Source: Chelativorans sp.
GTDB lineage: Bacteria > Pseudomonadota > Alphaproteobacteria > Rhizobiales > Rhizobiaceae
NCBI RefSeq assembly: GCF_031180965.1
Contig: NZ_JAPSLH010000016.1
Coordinates: 1-64,000, forward strand
Direction: 5' to 3'
Length of the DNA stretch: 64,000 bases
A program made the position numbers and the translations under genes. This document shows positions 34,335 to 45,192 of the stretch, one piece after another. How positions within the stretch are numbered: position 1 is the first letter of the stretch; each line of letters starts with the position of its first letter. The notes below the pieces were generated by a model. It made no database searches, was not told where the DNA came from, and was given only the letters and a program-made list of their open reading frames with translations.

Positions 34335-35192
34335 ATGAGGCTCGTGGCGGTCGACGGGGGCGGAACGGGATGCCGGGCGATTGTCGCCGATGCGGGAGGC
34401 CATATGCTCGGGCGCGCCGAGGGCGGGCCGGCCAATGTGATGACGGATCTCGAGGGCGCTCTCGTCAACATCATCGGGGCGGTGGAGCGCGCCGCCCAAG
34501 CAGCGGGGCTCGCTCCCGCGGCGCTGTCCGGCTGCAAGGCGGTGCTGGCGCTGGCGGGCGCCAATGTAGGCCGGTACGGGGAGGAGCTGCAGCGGCGGCT
34601 GCCCTTCGCCGACAGCATCGTCGAATCGGACGCCACGGCCGCCGTGCGCGGCGCGCTGGGCGGCCATGACGGGGCCGCCGGCATCATCGGCACCGGATCG
34701 GTCTTCGGCGCCCAGGTCGGCGGGGCCATCCGCATCATCGGCGGCTGGGGCTTTCTGCTAGGCGACCAGGCGAGCGGTGCAAGGCTCGGGCGCGCGCTGC
34801 TGGAAGAGGCGCTGCTCGCCTTCGACCACATCACTCCCGGCTCGGCTCTGACGGAGGCCGTGCTTGCCAGGTTCGGCAATGATCCGCGCGAGATCGTCGT
34901 CTTCGGACAGCGCTCCCGGCCGGCCGAGTTCGCCGCCTTCGCGCCGGAGATCTTCGACCATGCCGGGCGGGGCGACGCGGTGGGAAAAAAAATCATCGAT
35001 GATGCGATCGGTTGGATCGAGGCCTCGCTTGATGCCGTGATGCCGCCGGGATGTGACCGCGTCTGCCTACTGGGTGGGCTCGGAGCCCCCTATACGCCTT
35101 ATCTCGGCGAGCGTTTCCGGTCGCTCCTGCAGCCCGCTCGCGGCACCGCATTGGACGGCGCGCTGGCGCTCGCGGTGGAAAAATTCGGCTAG
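34335..35192 (+). CDS. N-acetylglucosamine-kinase-like BadF/BadG ATPase
   Basis: A 285-residue ASKHA-fold kinase with phosphate-1 motif VDGGGTGCRAIVADAGG, adenosine/phosphate-2 segment AAGIIGTGSVFGA and GGWGFLLGDQASGARLGRALL. This is the eukaryotic-type NagK/BadF family, acting on N-acetylglucosamine or related sugars. It is divergent from the sugar ABC operon and is likely part of the same pathway. ATG 34335 fits the domain start. Its stop overlaps the end of the convergent oxidase gene by 4 bp. Confidence 0.85.
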   Translation: MRLVAVDGGGTGCRAIVADAGGHMLGRAEGGPANVMTDLEGALVNIIGAVERAAQAAGLAPAALSGCKAVLALAGANVGRYGEELQRRLPFADSIVESDATAAVRGALGGHDGAAGIIGTGSVFGAQVGGAIRIIGGWGFLLGDQASGARLGRALLEEALLAFDHITPGSALTEAVLARFGNDPREIVVFGQRSRPAEFAAFAPEIFDHAGRGDAVGKKIIDDAIGWIEASLDAVMPPGCDRVCLLGGLGAPYTPYLGERFRSLLQPARGTALDGALALAVEKFG

Positions 35193-36472
35193 ATGAAGAT
35201 GCGCAGGAGGTGGACCGCCTGCGCGCCCCATTCGATGCCGGCCTGGCGCAGGCCGCGCAGGGCAACCGGCTTCGGCGGCGTCACCGGCAGGGGCAGGTCC
35301 TCCTCCGAGATTTCGCCGAGGACATGCTGCGCCAGCAGGCGGCCGAAGACCGTGCCGGGGGCAATGCCGCGGCCGTTATAGCCGCTGAAGCCGACGACAT
35401 TTTCCGCCAGGCGGTGGAATTTCGGCAGGCTGTTGTCCGTCATGCCGATCATGCCGTACCAGGAATGCCGGAAGGCAACCTCGCCGAGCATGGGGAAAAG
35501 TTTTTTCACGGTGCGCCGCGCCCAGGCTTCGTGCACGGCGCGGCCCGTCCCGCGCAGCGCGCCGACGCTGCCGAAGATGAGGCGGCCCTGCCGATCCAGC
35601 CGGAAGGAGGTCAGCACTTTCTCCGTGTCCCAGGCGCCCTGCCGTTCGGGGAGGATCTTTTCGCGGGTGGCCTCGTCCAGCGGATCGGTGGCGAAGTTGA
35701 AATAGGGCAGGAGCACGAACTCGCTGCGGATCTCCGGCCAGAGATTGGCCGTGTAGGCGTTGGTGGCGGCGATCACCCAGTTGGCGATGACGGTTCCGGA
35801 GGGGGTGGCGATCCGCCAACGCGGCCCATCGCGCTCCAGGGACAGTGCCGGAGTGTGGGTGAAGATCTGTGCTCCGGCGGAGATCGCCGCCCCTGCCAGG
35901 CCGCGCGCATAGGCGAGCGGCTGGATCGTTCCAGCCCTGAGGTCGAGGAGGGCGCCCGTATAGGCGCTGGTGCCCGTCTTTCGCGTGGCCTCGTCGGCGG
36001 ACAGCAGATGGACGGGCGCGCCTCTTTTCGCCCATTGCTCGGCGCGTATTTCCAGTTCCCTAAGCCCGGCCTTGCCGACGGCACAATGCAGTGTGCCGGC
36101 GCGCTCGGCCTCACAATCGATGCCATGCCGTTCGATCAGCTCGAAGACCGCGCGGGGCGCATCGCCCAGCAGCCGGAGGAGCCTTTCGCCATGGATTGCG
36201 CCCAGCGCGCGCGGCAGTTCGTCCGGCAGCACCCACATGCCGGCATTGACAAGCCCCACATTGCGGCCCGAACCGCCATGGCCGATCTCCGCGCCGTCCA
36301 GCACGACGGTCTCCACGCCCGCCTGCGCCAGGTGCAGGGCGGCCGAAAGGCCGGTGAAACCGCCGCCGACAACGGCCACGTCGACGGTCCTGAGGCCGGC
36401 GAGCCCGGCCGTCGAGGGCGCGGGCGACGCGGTTTCGGCCCAGAGACCTTGCCCGTCTGTGCTGTCTTGCAT
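35189..36472 (-). CDS. FAD-dependent amine/amino-acid oxidase (PuuB/DAO family)
   Basis: A 427-residue flavoprotein with the FAD dinucleotide site DVAVVGGGFTGLSAALHLAQ, the GHGGSGRNVGLVNAG segment typical of gamma-glutamylputrescine oxidase-like proteins, and the C-terminal VVGFSGYNGRGIAPGTVFGRLLA. It may oxidise a putrescine-derived or sarcosine-like amine. No other puu genes are adjacent, so the substrate is open. It is convergent with the kinase and divergent from the nrd riboswitch. Confidence 0.85.
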   Translation of the reverse strand: MQDSTDGQGLWAETASPAPSTAGLAGLRTVDVAVVGGGFTGLSAALHLAQAGVETVVLDGAEIGHGGSGRNVGLVNAGMWVLPDELPRALGAIHGERLLRLLGDAPRAVFELIERHGIDCEAERAGTLHCAVGKAGLRELEIRAEQWAKRGAPVHLLSADEATRKTGTSAYTGALLDLRAGTIQPLAYARGLAGAAISAGAQIFTHTPALSLERDGPRWRIATPSGTVIANWVIAATNAYTANLWPEIRSEFVLLPYFNFATDPLDEATREKILPERQGAWDTEKVLTSFRLDRQGRLIFGSVGALRGTGRAVHEAWARRTVKKLFPMLGEVAFRHSWYGMIGMTDNSLPKFHRLAENVVGFSGYNGRGIAPGTVFGRLLAQHVLGEISEEDLPLPVTPPKPVALRGLRQAGIEWGAQAVHLLRIFI

Positions 36473-36599
36473 GGTTCGTAGGAGCCTGGTTCAGATTCGC
36501 CGCTGTTTGGCATGGCCGGGCGGAAATGCCAATGCCGGTCCCCGCCGGTGTTTTCCCGCGGCGCGGTGCCCGGACCTGCAAAAAAGTGATCTCCACCTA

Positions 36600-36627
36600 T
36601 TGACAGGGGCGACAGCCCGGATACTAG
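36600..36627 (+). promoter_or_regulatory. candidate promoter of the riboswitch-nrdAB transcript
   Basis: A perfect -35 hexamer TTGACA is at 36600-36605. Downstream GATACT (36620) and TACTAG (36622) are weak -10 candidates at 14-16 bp spacing. Confidence 0.4.
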
Positions 36628-36631
36628 ATGT

Positions 36632-36812
36632 TGGGTATTCACGGTGCTGTCGAGTCGAGTTCGGGTCGAGAGCTAAGAGGGAAGCCGGTGCAAGGCCGGC
36701 GCTGCCCCCGCAACTGTAAGCAGCGAGTTGCTGTCGCGTAACGCCACTGGCGCAAGAGCGCTGGGAAGGTCAGACAGCGGCGATGACCTGCGAGCCAGGA
36801 GACCTGCCGTGA
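36632..36812 (+). promoter_or_regulatory. cobalamin riboswitch
   Basis: The conserved elements of the adenosylcobalamin aptamer occur in order: CACGGTGCTGTCG at the 5' side, GAGGGAAGCCGGTG-CAAGGCCGGCG, GCTGCCCCCGCAACTGTAAG (36701-36720), and the B12 box GCCAGGAGACCTGCC (36794-36808). It lies 117 bp upstream of nrdA in the same orientation. A 7-bp all-GC hairpin (36862-36879) lies between aptamer and nrdA but lacks a T-run, so control may be translational or rho-dependent. Confidence 0.95.
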
Positions 36813-36928
36813 TGCGCTTTTGAACGTCCACGGGCGGGGTGTCCCGGCGGTGCGCTTGGTTGCGGCGGTTCTCCGCCGCCGTCCGGCATGCATCCCGAAT
36901 TCCCGTCGCTTCACACACGGGGTTTTCC

Positions 36929-39790
36929 ATGTCGGCAACTGCTTCTCACTATCCGAACGGGACGGCCAGCGTCCCCATTCCCGCGCCAGAGCGGCGTGAT
37001 CACGCGGCCGAGCCCGGCTGGCGCGTCATCCGCCGCAACGGCTCGGTCACGCCCTTCGATCCGGGCAAGATCGCCATCGCGCTCACCAAGGCATTTCTGG
37101 CGGTGGAAGGCTCGGTCGCTGCCGGCTCGCGCCGCGTGCACGAGGTGGTGGAAGAGCTGACCGGGCAGGTGGTCGCCGCCCTGACCCGCCGGGGAGAGGC
37201 GGGCCGCACCTTCCATATCGAGGAGATACAGGACCAGGTGGAACTCGCCTTGATGCGCGGCGGGCACCACAGGATAGCCCGAGCCTATGTGCTCTACCGC
37301 GAGGCGCGGGCGCGCGAGCGGCAGGCGGCGCGGCCCGTCGAGGCTGCGCAGCCGGCCCTGCAGGTGACGCTCGCGGATGGCAGCAAGGCGCCGCTGGACG
37401 AGGCACGGCTGGCTGCGATCGTCGCGGAAGCCTGCGACGGGCTGGAGGCGGTTTCGGCCGAGGCCGTTCTCACGGAGGCGCGGCGCAACCTCTATGACGG
37501 GATTTCGCTCGACGAGCTCTCGCTGGCGCCGATCCTGGCCGCGCGCACACTGGTGGAGACCGAGCCGAACTATTCCGAGGTCAGCGCGCGGCTGCTCCTC
37601 GACAGGCTGCGCCGCGAGGCGCTCACCTTCGTGGAGGGCAGGCCCGAACAGGCCACCCAGGCCGAGATGGCCGAGCGGTACCCCGTCTATTTCGAACGGT
37701 TCATCAAGGCGGGAATCAACGCCGAGATGATCGACCCCGAGCTTGCCCGCTTCGACCTGAAAAAGCTGGGCGCGGCGCTGAAAGCCGAGCGCGACCTCAA
37801 ATTCCAGTATCTCGGCCTGCAGACGCTCTACGACCGCTATTTCCTGCACAAGGAGGAGGTGCGCTTCGAACTGCCGCAGGCCTTCTTCATGCGTGTGGCC
37901 ATGGGGCTTGCGGTGCGCGAGATCGACCGTGAGACGCGCGCGATCGCGTTCTACGAACTCCTCTCCTCCTTCGATTTCATGTGCTCCACACCGACGCTGT
38001 TCAACGCCGGCACGCTGCGCCCGCAGCTTTCCTCCTGTTTTCTCACCACAGTCTCAGACGATCTCGACGGCATCTTCAAGGCCGTCCGGGACAATGCGCT
38101 TCTGGCGAAATATTCCGGCGGGCTCGGCAATGACTGGACGCCGGTGCGGGGGCTCGGCGCCCGCATCAAGGGCACCAATGGCAAGAGCCAGGGAATCGTG
38201 CCCTTCCTCAAGGTGGCCAACGACACGGCGATCGCCGTCAACCAGGGCGGCAAGCGCAAGGGCGCCGTATGCGCCTATCTCGAGACCTGGCACATCGATA
38301 TCGAAGAGTTCCTTGATCTTCGGAAGAACACGGGTGACGACCGCCGCCGGACGCATGACATGAACACGGCCAACTGGGTGCCGGATCTCTTCATGGAGCG
38401 CGTGGAAACGGACGGGGAGTGGACGCTGTTCTCGCCCGACGAGGCGCCGGACCTGCACGACCTCTACGGCCCGGCCTTCAAGGCCGCTTATGAGGCCTAT
38501 GAGGCGAAGGCGGCACGCGGGGAGATCCGCGTGATCAAGAAGCTGCGTGCGGTCGAGCTCTGGCGGCGCATGCTGACCATGCTGTTCGAGACCGGCCATC
38601 CCTGGATCACCTTCAAGGACCCCTGCAACCTGCGTTCGCCGCAGCGCCATGTCGGCGTGGTGCACTCCTCCAACCTCTGCACCGAGATCACGCTCAACAC
38701 GTCCCGGGACGAGGTGGCCGTGTGCAATCTCGGCTCCATCAATCTTGCTGCCCATGTGAGCGAGAAGGGGCTCGACCTGGAGAAGCTCGCTCGCACTGTC
38801 TCGACCGCCATGCGCATGCTGGACAATGTCATCGACATCAATTTCTACACCATCCCCGAGGCGCGCCGGTCCAACCTCCGGCACCGGCCGGTCGGCCTCG
38901 GCATGATGGGCTTCCAGGATGCGCTGCAGACTCTGCGGCTGCCTTACGCCTCGGAAGGGGCGGTGGAATTTGCCGACCGCAGCATGGAGGCGATCGCCTA
39001 TCACGCCATCGCCGCTTCCGCGGAGCTGGCCGAAGAGCGCGGCGCCTATGCGAGCTTTCCCGGCTCGCTCTGGTCGAAGGGCGTGCTGCCGATCGACTCT
39101 GTCGGCTATGTCGCCGAATCCCGCGGCTTTGAAAGCATGGATCGCAGCGCTACGCTCGATTGGGAGAGCCTGCGCAAGCGCGTGGTGGAGCACGGGATGC
39201 GCAACTCGAACTGCATGGCGATCGCGCCGACGGCGACGATCTCCAACATCTGCGGGGTATCCCAGTCGATCGAACCCAACTACCAGAACCTGTTCGTGAA
39301 ATCGAACATGTCCGGCGACTTCACGGTGGTGAACGCGGCGCTGGTGCACGATTTGAAGGCGCGCGGGCTGTGGGACGAGGTGATGGTCTCCGACCTCAAA
39401 TATTACGACGGCTCGCTGGGTGAGATCGACCGCGTGCCCGACGACCTCAAGGCGCTCTACGCGACCGCCTTCGAGATCGATCCGGCCTGGCTGATCGAGG
39501 CCGCCTCGCGCAGGCAGAAGTGGATTGATCAGGCACAGTCGCTCAACCTCTACATCGCCAATCCTTCGGGCAAGAAGCTCGACGAGCTCTACCGGCTCGC
39601 CTGGCGGAAGGGGCTGAAGACGACCTACTATCTGCGCTCGCGCTCGGCGACCCATGTGGAGAAGTCCACGCTCAAACGCTCGGACGGCAAGCTGAATGCT
39701 GTGGCCGTCACGCCGCAGCCGACCCCCTTCGAGCTGGAGGAGGCGAAAGCCTGCGCGATCGACGATCCCGATTGCGAGGCGTGCCAATAG
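36929..39790 (+). CDS. nrdA: ribonucleoside-diphosphate reductase, large subunit (class I)
   Basis: Reduces ribonucleotides to deoxyribonucleotides, with NrdB supplying the oxidant. The 953 residues begin with two ATP-cones: WRVIRRNGSVTPFDPGKIA, and a second starting LQVTLADGSKAPLDEARLA. The catalytic domain has LSSCFLTTVSDD, the active NLCTEI (Asn-Cys-Glu), SNCMAIAPTATISNI and, at the C-terminus, the redox CEAC pair. ATG 36929 opens just after the riboswitch region; a longer frame starts inside the leader. The duplicated ATP-cone resembles Chlamydia-type enzymes. Confidence 0.96.
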   Translation: MSATASHYPNGTASVPIPAPERRDHAAEPGWRVIRRNGSVTPFDPGKIAIALTKAFLAVEGSVAAGSRRVHEVVEELTGQVVAALTRRGEAGRTFHIEEIQDQVELALMRGGHHRIARAYVLYREARARERQAARPVEAAQPALQVTLADGSKAPLDEARLAAIVAEACDGLEAVSAEAVLTEARRNLYDGISLDELSLAPILAARTLVETEPNYSEVSARLLLDRLRREALTFVEGRPEQATQAEMAERYPVYFERFIKAGINAEMIDPELARFDLKKLGAALKAERDLKFQYLGLQTLYDRYFLHKEEVRFELPQAFFMRVAMGLAVREIDRETRAIAFYELLSSFDFMCSTPTLFNAGTLRPQLSSCFLTTVSDDLDGIFKAVRDNALLAKYSGGLGNDWTPVRGLGARIKGTNGKSQGIVPFLKVANDTAIAVNQGGKRKGAVCAYLETWHIDIEEFLDLRKNTGDDRRRTHDMNTANWVPDLFMERVETDGEWTLFSPDEAPDLHDLYGPAFKAAYEAYEAKAARGEIRVIKKLRAVELWRRMLTMLFETGHPWITFKDPCNLRSPQRHVGVVHSSNLCTEITLNTSRDEVAVCNLGSINLAAHVSEKGLDLEKLARTVSTAMRMLDNVIDINFYTIPEARRSNLRHRPVGLGMMGFQDALQTLRLPYASEGAVEFADRSMEAIAYHAIAASAELAEERGAYASFPGSLWSKGVLPIDSVGYVAESRGFESMDRSATLDWESLRKRVVEHGMRNSNCMAIAPTATISNICGVSQSIEPNYQNLFVKSNMSGDFTVVNAALVHDLKARGLWDEVMVSDLKYYDGSLGEIDRVPDDLKALYATAFEIDPAWLIEAASRRQKWIDQAQSLNLYIANPSGKKLDELYRLAWRKGLKTTYYLRSRSATHVEKSTLKRSDGKLNAVAVTPQPTPFELEEAKACAIDDPDCEACQ

Positions 39791-39829
39791 TTCACGTGCC
39801 CTCACCAGGCGTGGGACCGCGAACAGTAC

Positions 39830-39980
39830 CGTAACCCCCCTCCGGCTCGCTGCGCTCGCCACCTCCCCCACTCCGTGAGGGAGAGGAAAACCCCAGCCGC
39901 AACGCCGGGCGCTCTTCCTCTCGCCCGCTTGCGGGGAGAGCTGGCCCGCGAAGCGGGACGGAGTGGGGGACCATCCGCGA
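39830..39980. repeat. palindromic repeat element between nrdA and nrdB
   Basis: Perfect 12-bp terminal inverted repeats, CCCCCACTCCGT (39865-39876) and ACGGAGTGGGGG (39958-39969), flank internal palindromes such as CTCTCGCCC-GCTTGCGGGGAGAG. The flanking GGCTCGCTGCGCTCGCC is common in rhizobial intergenic repeats. It occupies most of the 206-bp nrdA-nrdB gap. Confidence 0.85.
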
Positions 39981-39996
39981 AATCAGGAGACCAAAA

Positions 39997-41118
39997 ATGC
40001 TGAACTGGAACGAGTCCAATCCCGAACTCTCTTCATCAAACCCGCCGACCGTGAACGGCAATGCCGACGCCACGGGCCTCGGCGCGATCGAGCGCGGGGC
40101 GGGGCGCGTCTCCGTCGACGACAAGCGCATGATCAATGCGCGCGCCGACGTGAATCAGCTCCTGCCGCTCAAATACCGCTGGGCGTGGGAGAAATACCTG
40201 TCGGCCTGCAACAATCATTGGATGCCGACCGAAGTGTCGATGCAGGCTGACATCGCCCTGTGGAAGTCCACGGACGGCCTGACGGAGGACGAGCGGCGCA
40301 TGGTGAAGCGCAATCTCGGCTTCTTCGCCGCCTCCGAATCGCTGGTGGCCAACAACATCGTCCTCGCAATCTACCGCCACCTCACCAATCCAGAATGCCG
40401 GCAGTACCTCCTGCGCCAGGCATTCGAGGAGGCGGTGCACACGCACACCTTCCAATACATCGTGGAAAGCCTCGGGCTCGACGAGGGAGAACTCTTCAAC
40501 ATGTACCGGGAAGTGCCGTCGATCACCGACAAGGCGGCCTGGGCGCTCGACTACACGCGCCACCTGGACGACCCGGATTTCCGCACCGGCACGCCGCAAG
40601 CCGATCAGGCTTTCCTGCGCGATCTCGTCGCCTTCTACGTCGTCTTCGAGGGGATGTGGTTCTATACCGGCTTCGCGCAGATCCTGTCGCTCGGCCGGCG
40701 CAACAAGATGGTGGGCATCGCCGAGCAGTACCAGTACATCCTGCGCGACGAGTCGATCCATTTGAATTTCGGCATCGACGTGATCAACCAGATCAAGCAC
40801 GAGAATCCGCATCTGTGGACGCCCGCTTTCCAGGACGAAGTGCGGCACATGCTGAAGGAAGGGGCGGAGATCGAGGCGGCCTATGGGCGGGATACGATGC
40901 CGCGCGGCTTTCTCGGCCTCAACGCCGCGCTGTGCGAAAAATACATGCACTTCATCGCCAACCGCCGCTGCGCACAGCTCGGCCTTCCGCCGGTCTTCGC
41001 CGAGACCGAAAATCCATTCCCCTGGATGTCCGAGGCGATGGATCTGAAGAAGGAGAAGAACTTTTTCGAGACCCGCGTGATCGAATACCAGAACGGTGGG
41101 GCGCTGAGCTGGGACTAG
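39997..41118 (+). CDS. nrdB: ribonucleoside-diphosphate reductase, small subunit with class Ic signature
   Basis: The metallo-cofactor subunit of class I RNR, 373 residues. Ligand positions by alignment to E. coli NrdB are Glu114 (E. coli Asp84) in [11 protein letters not shown], Glu145 and His148 in FEEAVHTH, the Glu in VVFEGMWFY, and Glu/His in [11 protein letters not shown]. The position of the radical tyrosine (Glu145 +7) is Phe152. Glu for Asp84 and Phe for Tyr122 are the Mn(IV)/Fe(III) class Ic hallmarks known from Chlamydia. It lies 206 bp after nrdA with a repeat between. Confidence 0.95.
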   Translation: MLNWNESNPELSSSNPPTVNGNADATGLGAIERGAGRVSVDDKRMINARADVNQLLPLKYRWAWEKYLSACNNHWMPTEVSMQADIALWKSTDGLTEDERRMVKRNLGFFAASESLVANNIVLAIYRHLTNPECRQYLLRQAFEEAVHTHTFQYIVESLGLDEGELFNMYREVPSITDKAAWALDYTRHLDDPDFRTGTPQADQAFLRDLVAFYVVFEGMWFYTGFAQILSLGRRNKMVGIAEQYQYILRDESIHLNFGIDVINQIKHENPHLWTPAFQDEVRHMLKEGAEIEAAYGRDTMPRGFLGLNAALCEKYMHFIANRRCAQLGLPPVFAETENPFPWMSEAMDLKKEKNFFETRVIEYQNGGALSWD

Positions 41119-41135
41119 CCTCGCGGAGGATCGCG

Positions 41136-41160
41136 GGAACGCCCGACCGGCAGGTGCGTT
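41136..41160 (+). promoter_or_regulatory. EcfG/RpoE2-type general stress promoter of the DNA ligase
   Basis: GGAAC (41136-41140), 16 bp, then CGTT (41157-41160): a perfect match to the EcfG consensus of rhizobia. It predicts a start near 41167, with the ligase ATG about 18 bp on. Confidence 0.75.
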
Positions 41161-41184
41161 CTGCCCGGCAAAGCAGGACGCATC

Positions 41185-42261
41185 ATGGCCGCCGCCCCAT
41201 CCAGGACATCGCGAGGCAAAGGTGAAAAGCCCGCAGATATCGTGCTGCCGATTCCGCCCATGGAGGCGAAATCGGTCGATGCCCTGCCTGAGGAACCCGG
41301 CTGGGAGTTCGAGCCGAAATGGGATGGCTTCCGCTGCATCGCCTCGCGTTTTGGTGACGACGTCGAGCTTTTCGCGAAATCCGGCAAGCCGCTCGGCCGC
41401 TTCTTCCCGGAAGTCGTGGAGATCGTGCGCTCGCTTCCCGGCGAGGGTTTCGTGGTCGACGGCGAACTTGTCATCCCCGTAGGGGAGACGCTGTCCTTCG
41501 ACGCGCTGCAGCTGCGGCTGCACCCGGCGGAGAGCCGCATCCGGAAGCTGGCGCGGGAAACGCCTGCGGTCCTCATCCTCTTCGATATGCCGGTCAGGCC
41601 CGGCGGGGAGAACCTGATGGAGGCGCCGCTGACCGAGCGGCGCGCCGCGTTGGAAAGCTTTCTTGCCGGCGCCACCGTCCCGGGCGTGGGCCTTTCGCCC
41701 TATACGCGCAAACGCAGCGAAGCGGAGGCGTGGCTGGCGCGGGCCGGCGGTGCGCTCGACGGCGTGATCGCCAAGCGGCTCGACGGCCCTTACGAGAGCG
41801 GCGAGCGCGCCATGCTCAAGGTGAAGCGCATCCGCTCGGCCGACTGCGTGGTCGGCGGCTTCCGTTACGGCAAGGACAGCAAGCTTGTCGGCTCGCTGCT
41901 GCTGGGGCTTTTCAACGGCGAAGGGAAGCTCGATCATGTCGGCTTCACCTCCATGATCAGCAATGAGGAGCGGCCGGCCCTGACCCGAAAGCTGGAGGCG
42001 CTGAAAGGCCCGCCCGGCTTTACCGGCCGCGCGCCTGGCGGGCCCAGCCGCTGGTCGACGGAACGGAGCGGGCAGTGGGAGCCGCTCCGGCACGAGCTTG
42101 TTGTGGAAGTGTCCTACGATCAGGTGACCGGCGACCGCTTCCGCCATGGGACGCGGCTCCTGCGCTGGCGCCCCGACAAGGCGCCGCATCAATGCACGTT
42201 CGACCAGCTCGAGCGGGAAGCACGGCCCGGCAAGCTGATCGAAGAGGTGATCCGGCGCTGA
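41185..42261 (+). CDS. ATP-dependent DNA ligase (LigD/LigC ligase domain only)
   Basis: Seals DNA nicks with ATP. The adenylation lysine is Lys45 in EPKWDGFRC (motif I); motif III is VDGELVI, motif IV DGVIAKRLD and motif V MLKVKRI. The C-terminal OB domain ends near HGTRLLRWRPDKAPHQC. The 358-residue enzyme lacks the polymerase and 3'-phosphoesterase domains of full LigD, so it is a stand-alone LigC-like ligase. No ku gene is in the window. The EcfG promoter 25 bp upstream of the start puts it in the general stress response. Confidence 0.92.
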   Translation: MAAAPSRTSRGKGEKPADIVLPIPPMEAKSVDALPEEPGWEFEPKWDGFRCIASRFGDDVELFAKSGKPLGRFFPEVVEIVRSLPGEGFVVDGELVIPVGETLSFDALQLRLHPAESRIRKLARETPAVLILFDMPVRPGGENLMEAPLTERRAALESFLAGATVPGVGLSPYTRKRSEAEAWLARAGGALDGVIAKRLDGPYESGERAMLKVKRIRSADCVVGGFRYGKDSKLVGSLLLGLFNGEGKLDHVGFTSMISNEERPALTRKLEALKGPPGFTGRAPGGPSRWSTERSGQWEPLRHELVVEVSYDQVTGDRFRHGTRLLRWRPDKAPHQCTFDQLEREARPGKLIEEVIRR

Positions 42262-42269
42262 AGCGCTGC

Positions 42270-43019
42270 TCAGCCCGCCAGCGCGTCGTAGACGATCTTC
42301 GCCGCCAGCACGCCGAGGAGCACCAGGATCGCCCGATCGAAGGCTTCGCGCGACAGGCGCCGGCCGAGCGCCGCGCCGACCGGCATAAAGGCCAGGATCG
42401 GCACCATGGCCATGAGGCTGATCAGGGCGCCCTCTACGGAAAAAATGCCGAGATAGACGAGGGTGACGATCTGCAGCGCGGTCATCGCGACGAAGAGCAT
42501 CGAGATCGTCGCCATGAAGATATGCCGCTCCAGTCGCATGGCGCTCAGGAAGGAGATGGAGACGGGGGCGGAAAGGCCGGCGGCGCCCTGTAGAACGCCG
42601 GCGGCAAGGCCCGCGGGCACGCTCAAGCGGCTGGCGAGAGGGTAGGCGATCTGCCAGCTCGGGCGCGCGCGGCGCAGCAGGATATAGATGATGACTGCGC
42701 CGGCCACCATGAGCGACAGCAGGTCCGGCGATAGGAAGGCAAGCATCAGGGTGCCGACGAAGACGCCGGCCGCGCCGGCTCCCGCGAGCCTTATCACAAA
42801 GGGGGCGGGCAGAAGATGGCGGCGCAGATTCCAGCCCTGCCAGAGATTGGTGAGCAGGTTCGGCATCAGCATCACGATCACGGCGAATTTGACGTCGACG
42901 ATCATCGCGATCGCCGGCACGGCGAGCACCGGCGCGCCCGCACCGGTCGCGCCCTTCAGGATTCCGCCCCCCGCGAGGCAGGCGAAGATGATGGCGAGCT
43001 GGATCGGGTCCAAGGACAT
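42270..43019 (-). CDS. sulfite exporter TauE/SafE-family membrane protein
   Basis: A 249-residue inner-membrane protein with about eight hydrophobic segments and the TauE/SafE fold: GGILKGATGAGAPVLAVPAI near the N-terminus and GVLQGAAGLSAPV in the second half. It probably exports an organosulfur or sulfite anion, but family substrates vary. It converges on the ligase with an 8-bp gap. Confidence 0.88.
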   Translation of the reverse strand: MSLDPIQLAIIFACLAGGGILKGATGAGAPVLAVPAIAMIVDVKFAVIVMLMPNLLTNLWQGWNLRRHLLPAPFVIRLAGAGAAGVFVGTLMLAFLSPDLLSLMVAGAVIIYILLRRARPSWQIAYPLASRLSVPAGLAAGVLQGAAGLSAPVSISFLSAMRLERHIFMATISMLFVAMTALQIVTLVYLGIFSVEGALISLMAMVPILAFMPVGAALGRRLSREAFDRAILVLLGVLAAKIVYDALAG

Positions 43020-43331
43020 CGAGAGGCGGTTTCCAGTTCGAATGGTTCAGGCGAATCGGCGGCGCAAACGGCGTTCCGCGCTGCCGGGCGCGGCCGCCCG
43101 CACGCAGTGGGATGGCGCGATGGAAGTGCATTGTAAATCCCGTGCGAATCCATGCTGCATCAACAATCTCATTGCAAGGGATTTTTACCTTACTTTCGGC
43201 GCGGGGAAAGCAGTAGGAGCCCACATGTGCGAGGCACGTATTGGCGGGAGGCAAGTGTAGCCGCGGGGAGCGGGCGCCCGTTGTCTCCTCCTTTGGCGAA
43301 ACGCCCGCGAGGCGATAATATCACTTAATGA

Positions 43332-45149
<1,818 letters not shown>

Positions 45150-45161
45150 GGTCAGGGAACA

Positions 45162-45192
45162 GGGTCCGGGCGGCATAGCCCGGGCCCGTTCT
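45162..45192 (+). terminator. GC-rich hairpin after the demethylase gene
   Basis: GGGTCCGGGC (45162-45171) pairs with GCCCGGGCCC (45178-45187) with one G-T pair, followed by GTTCT. The T-run is weak, so termination may be partial. A second hairpin follows at 45197-45218. Confidence 0.45.

Noticed and set aside
38054-39871. 605-codon open frame opposite nrdA
   Set aside because: Antisense shadow of the NrdA catalytic domain.
40036-43254. 1072-codon open frame on the minus strand
   Set aside because: It runs antisense through nrdB and the DNA ligase and overlaps TauE. Its sequence is repetitive Arg/Ala/Gly/Pro with no domain; it is a shadow of high-GC coding sequence.
45155-45180. GGAAC after the demethylase as an EcfG promoter
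   Set aside because: Bases 16-18 downstream do not give CGTT or TT.
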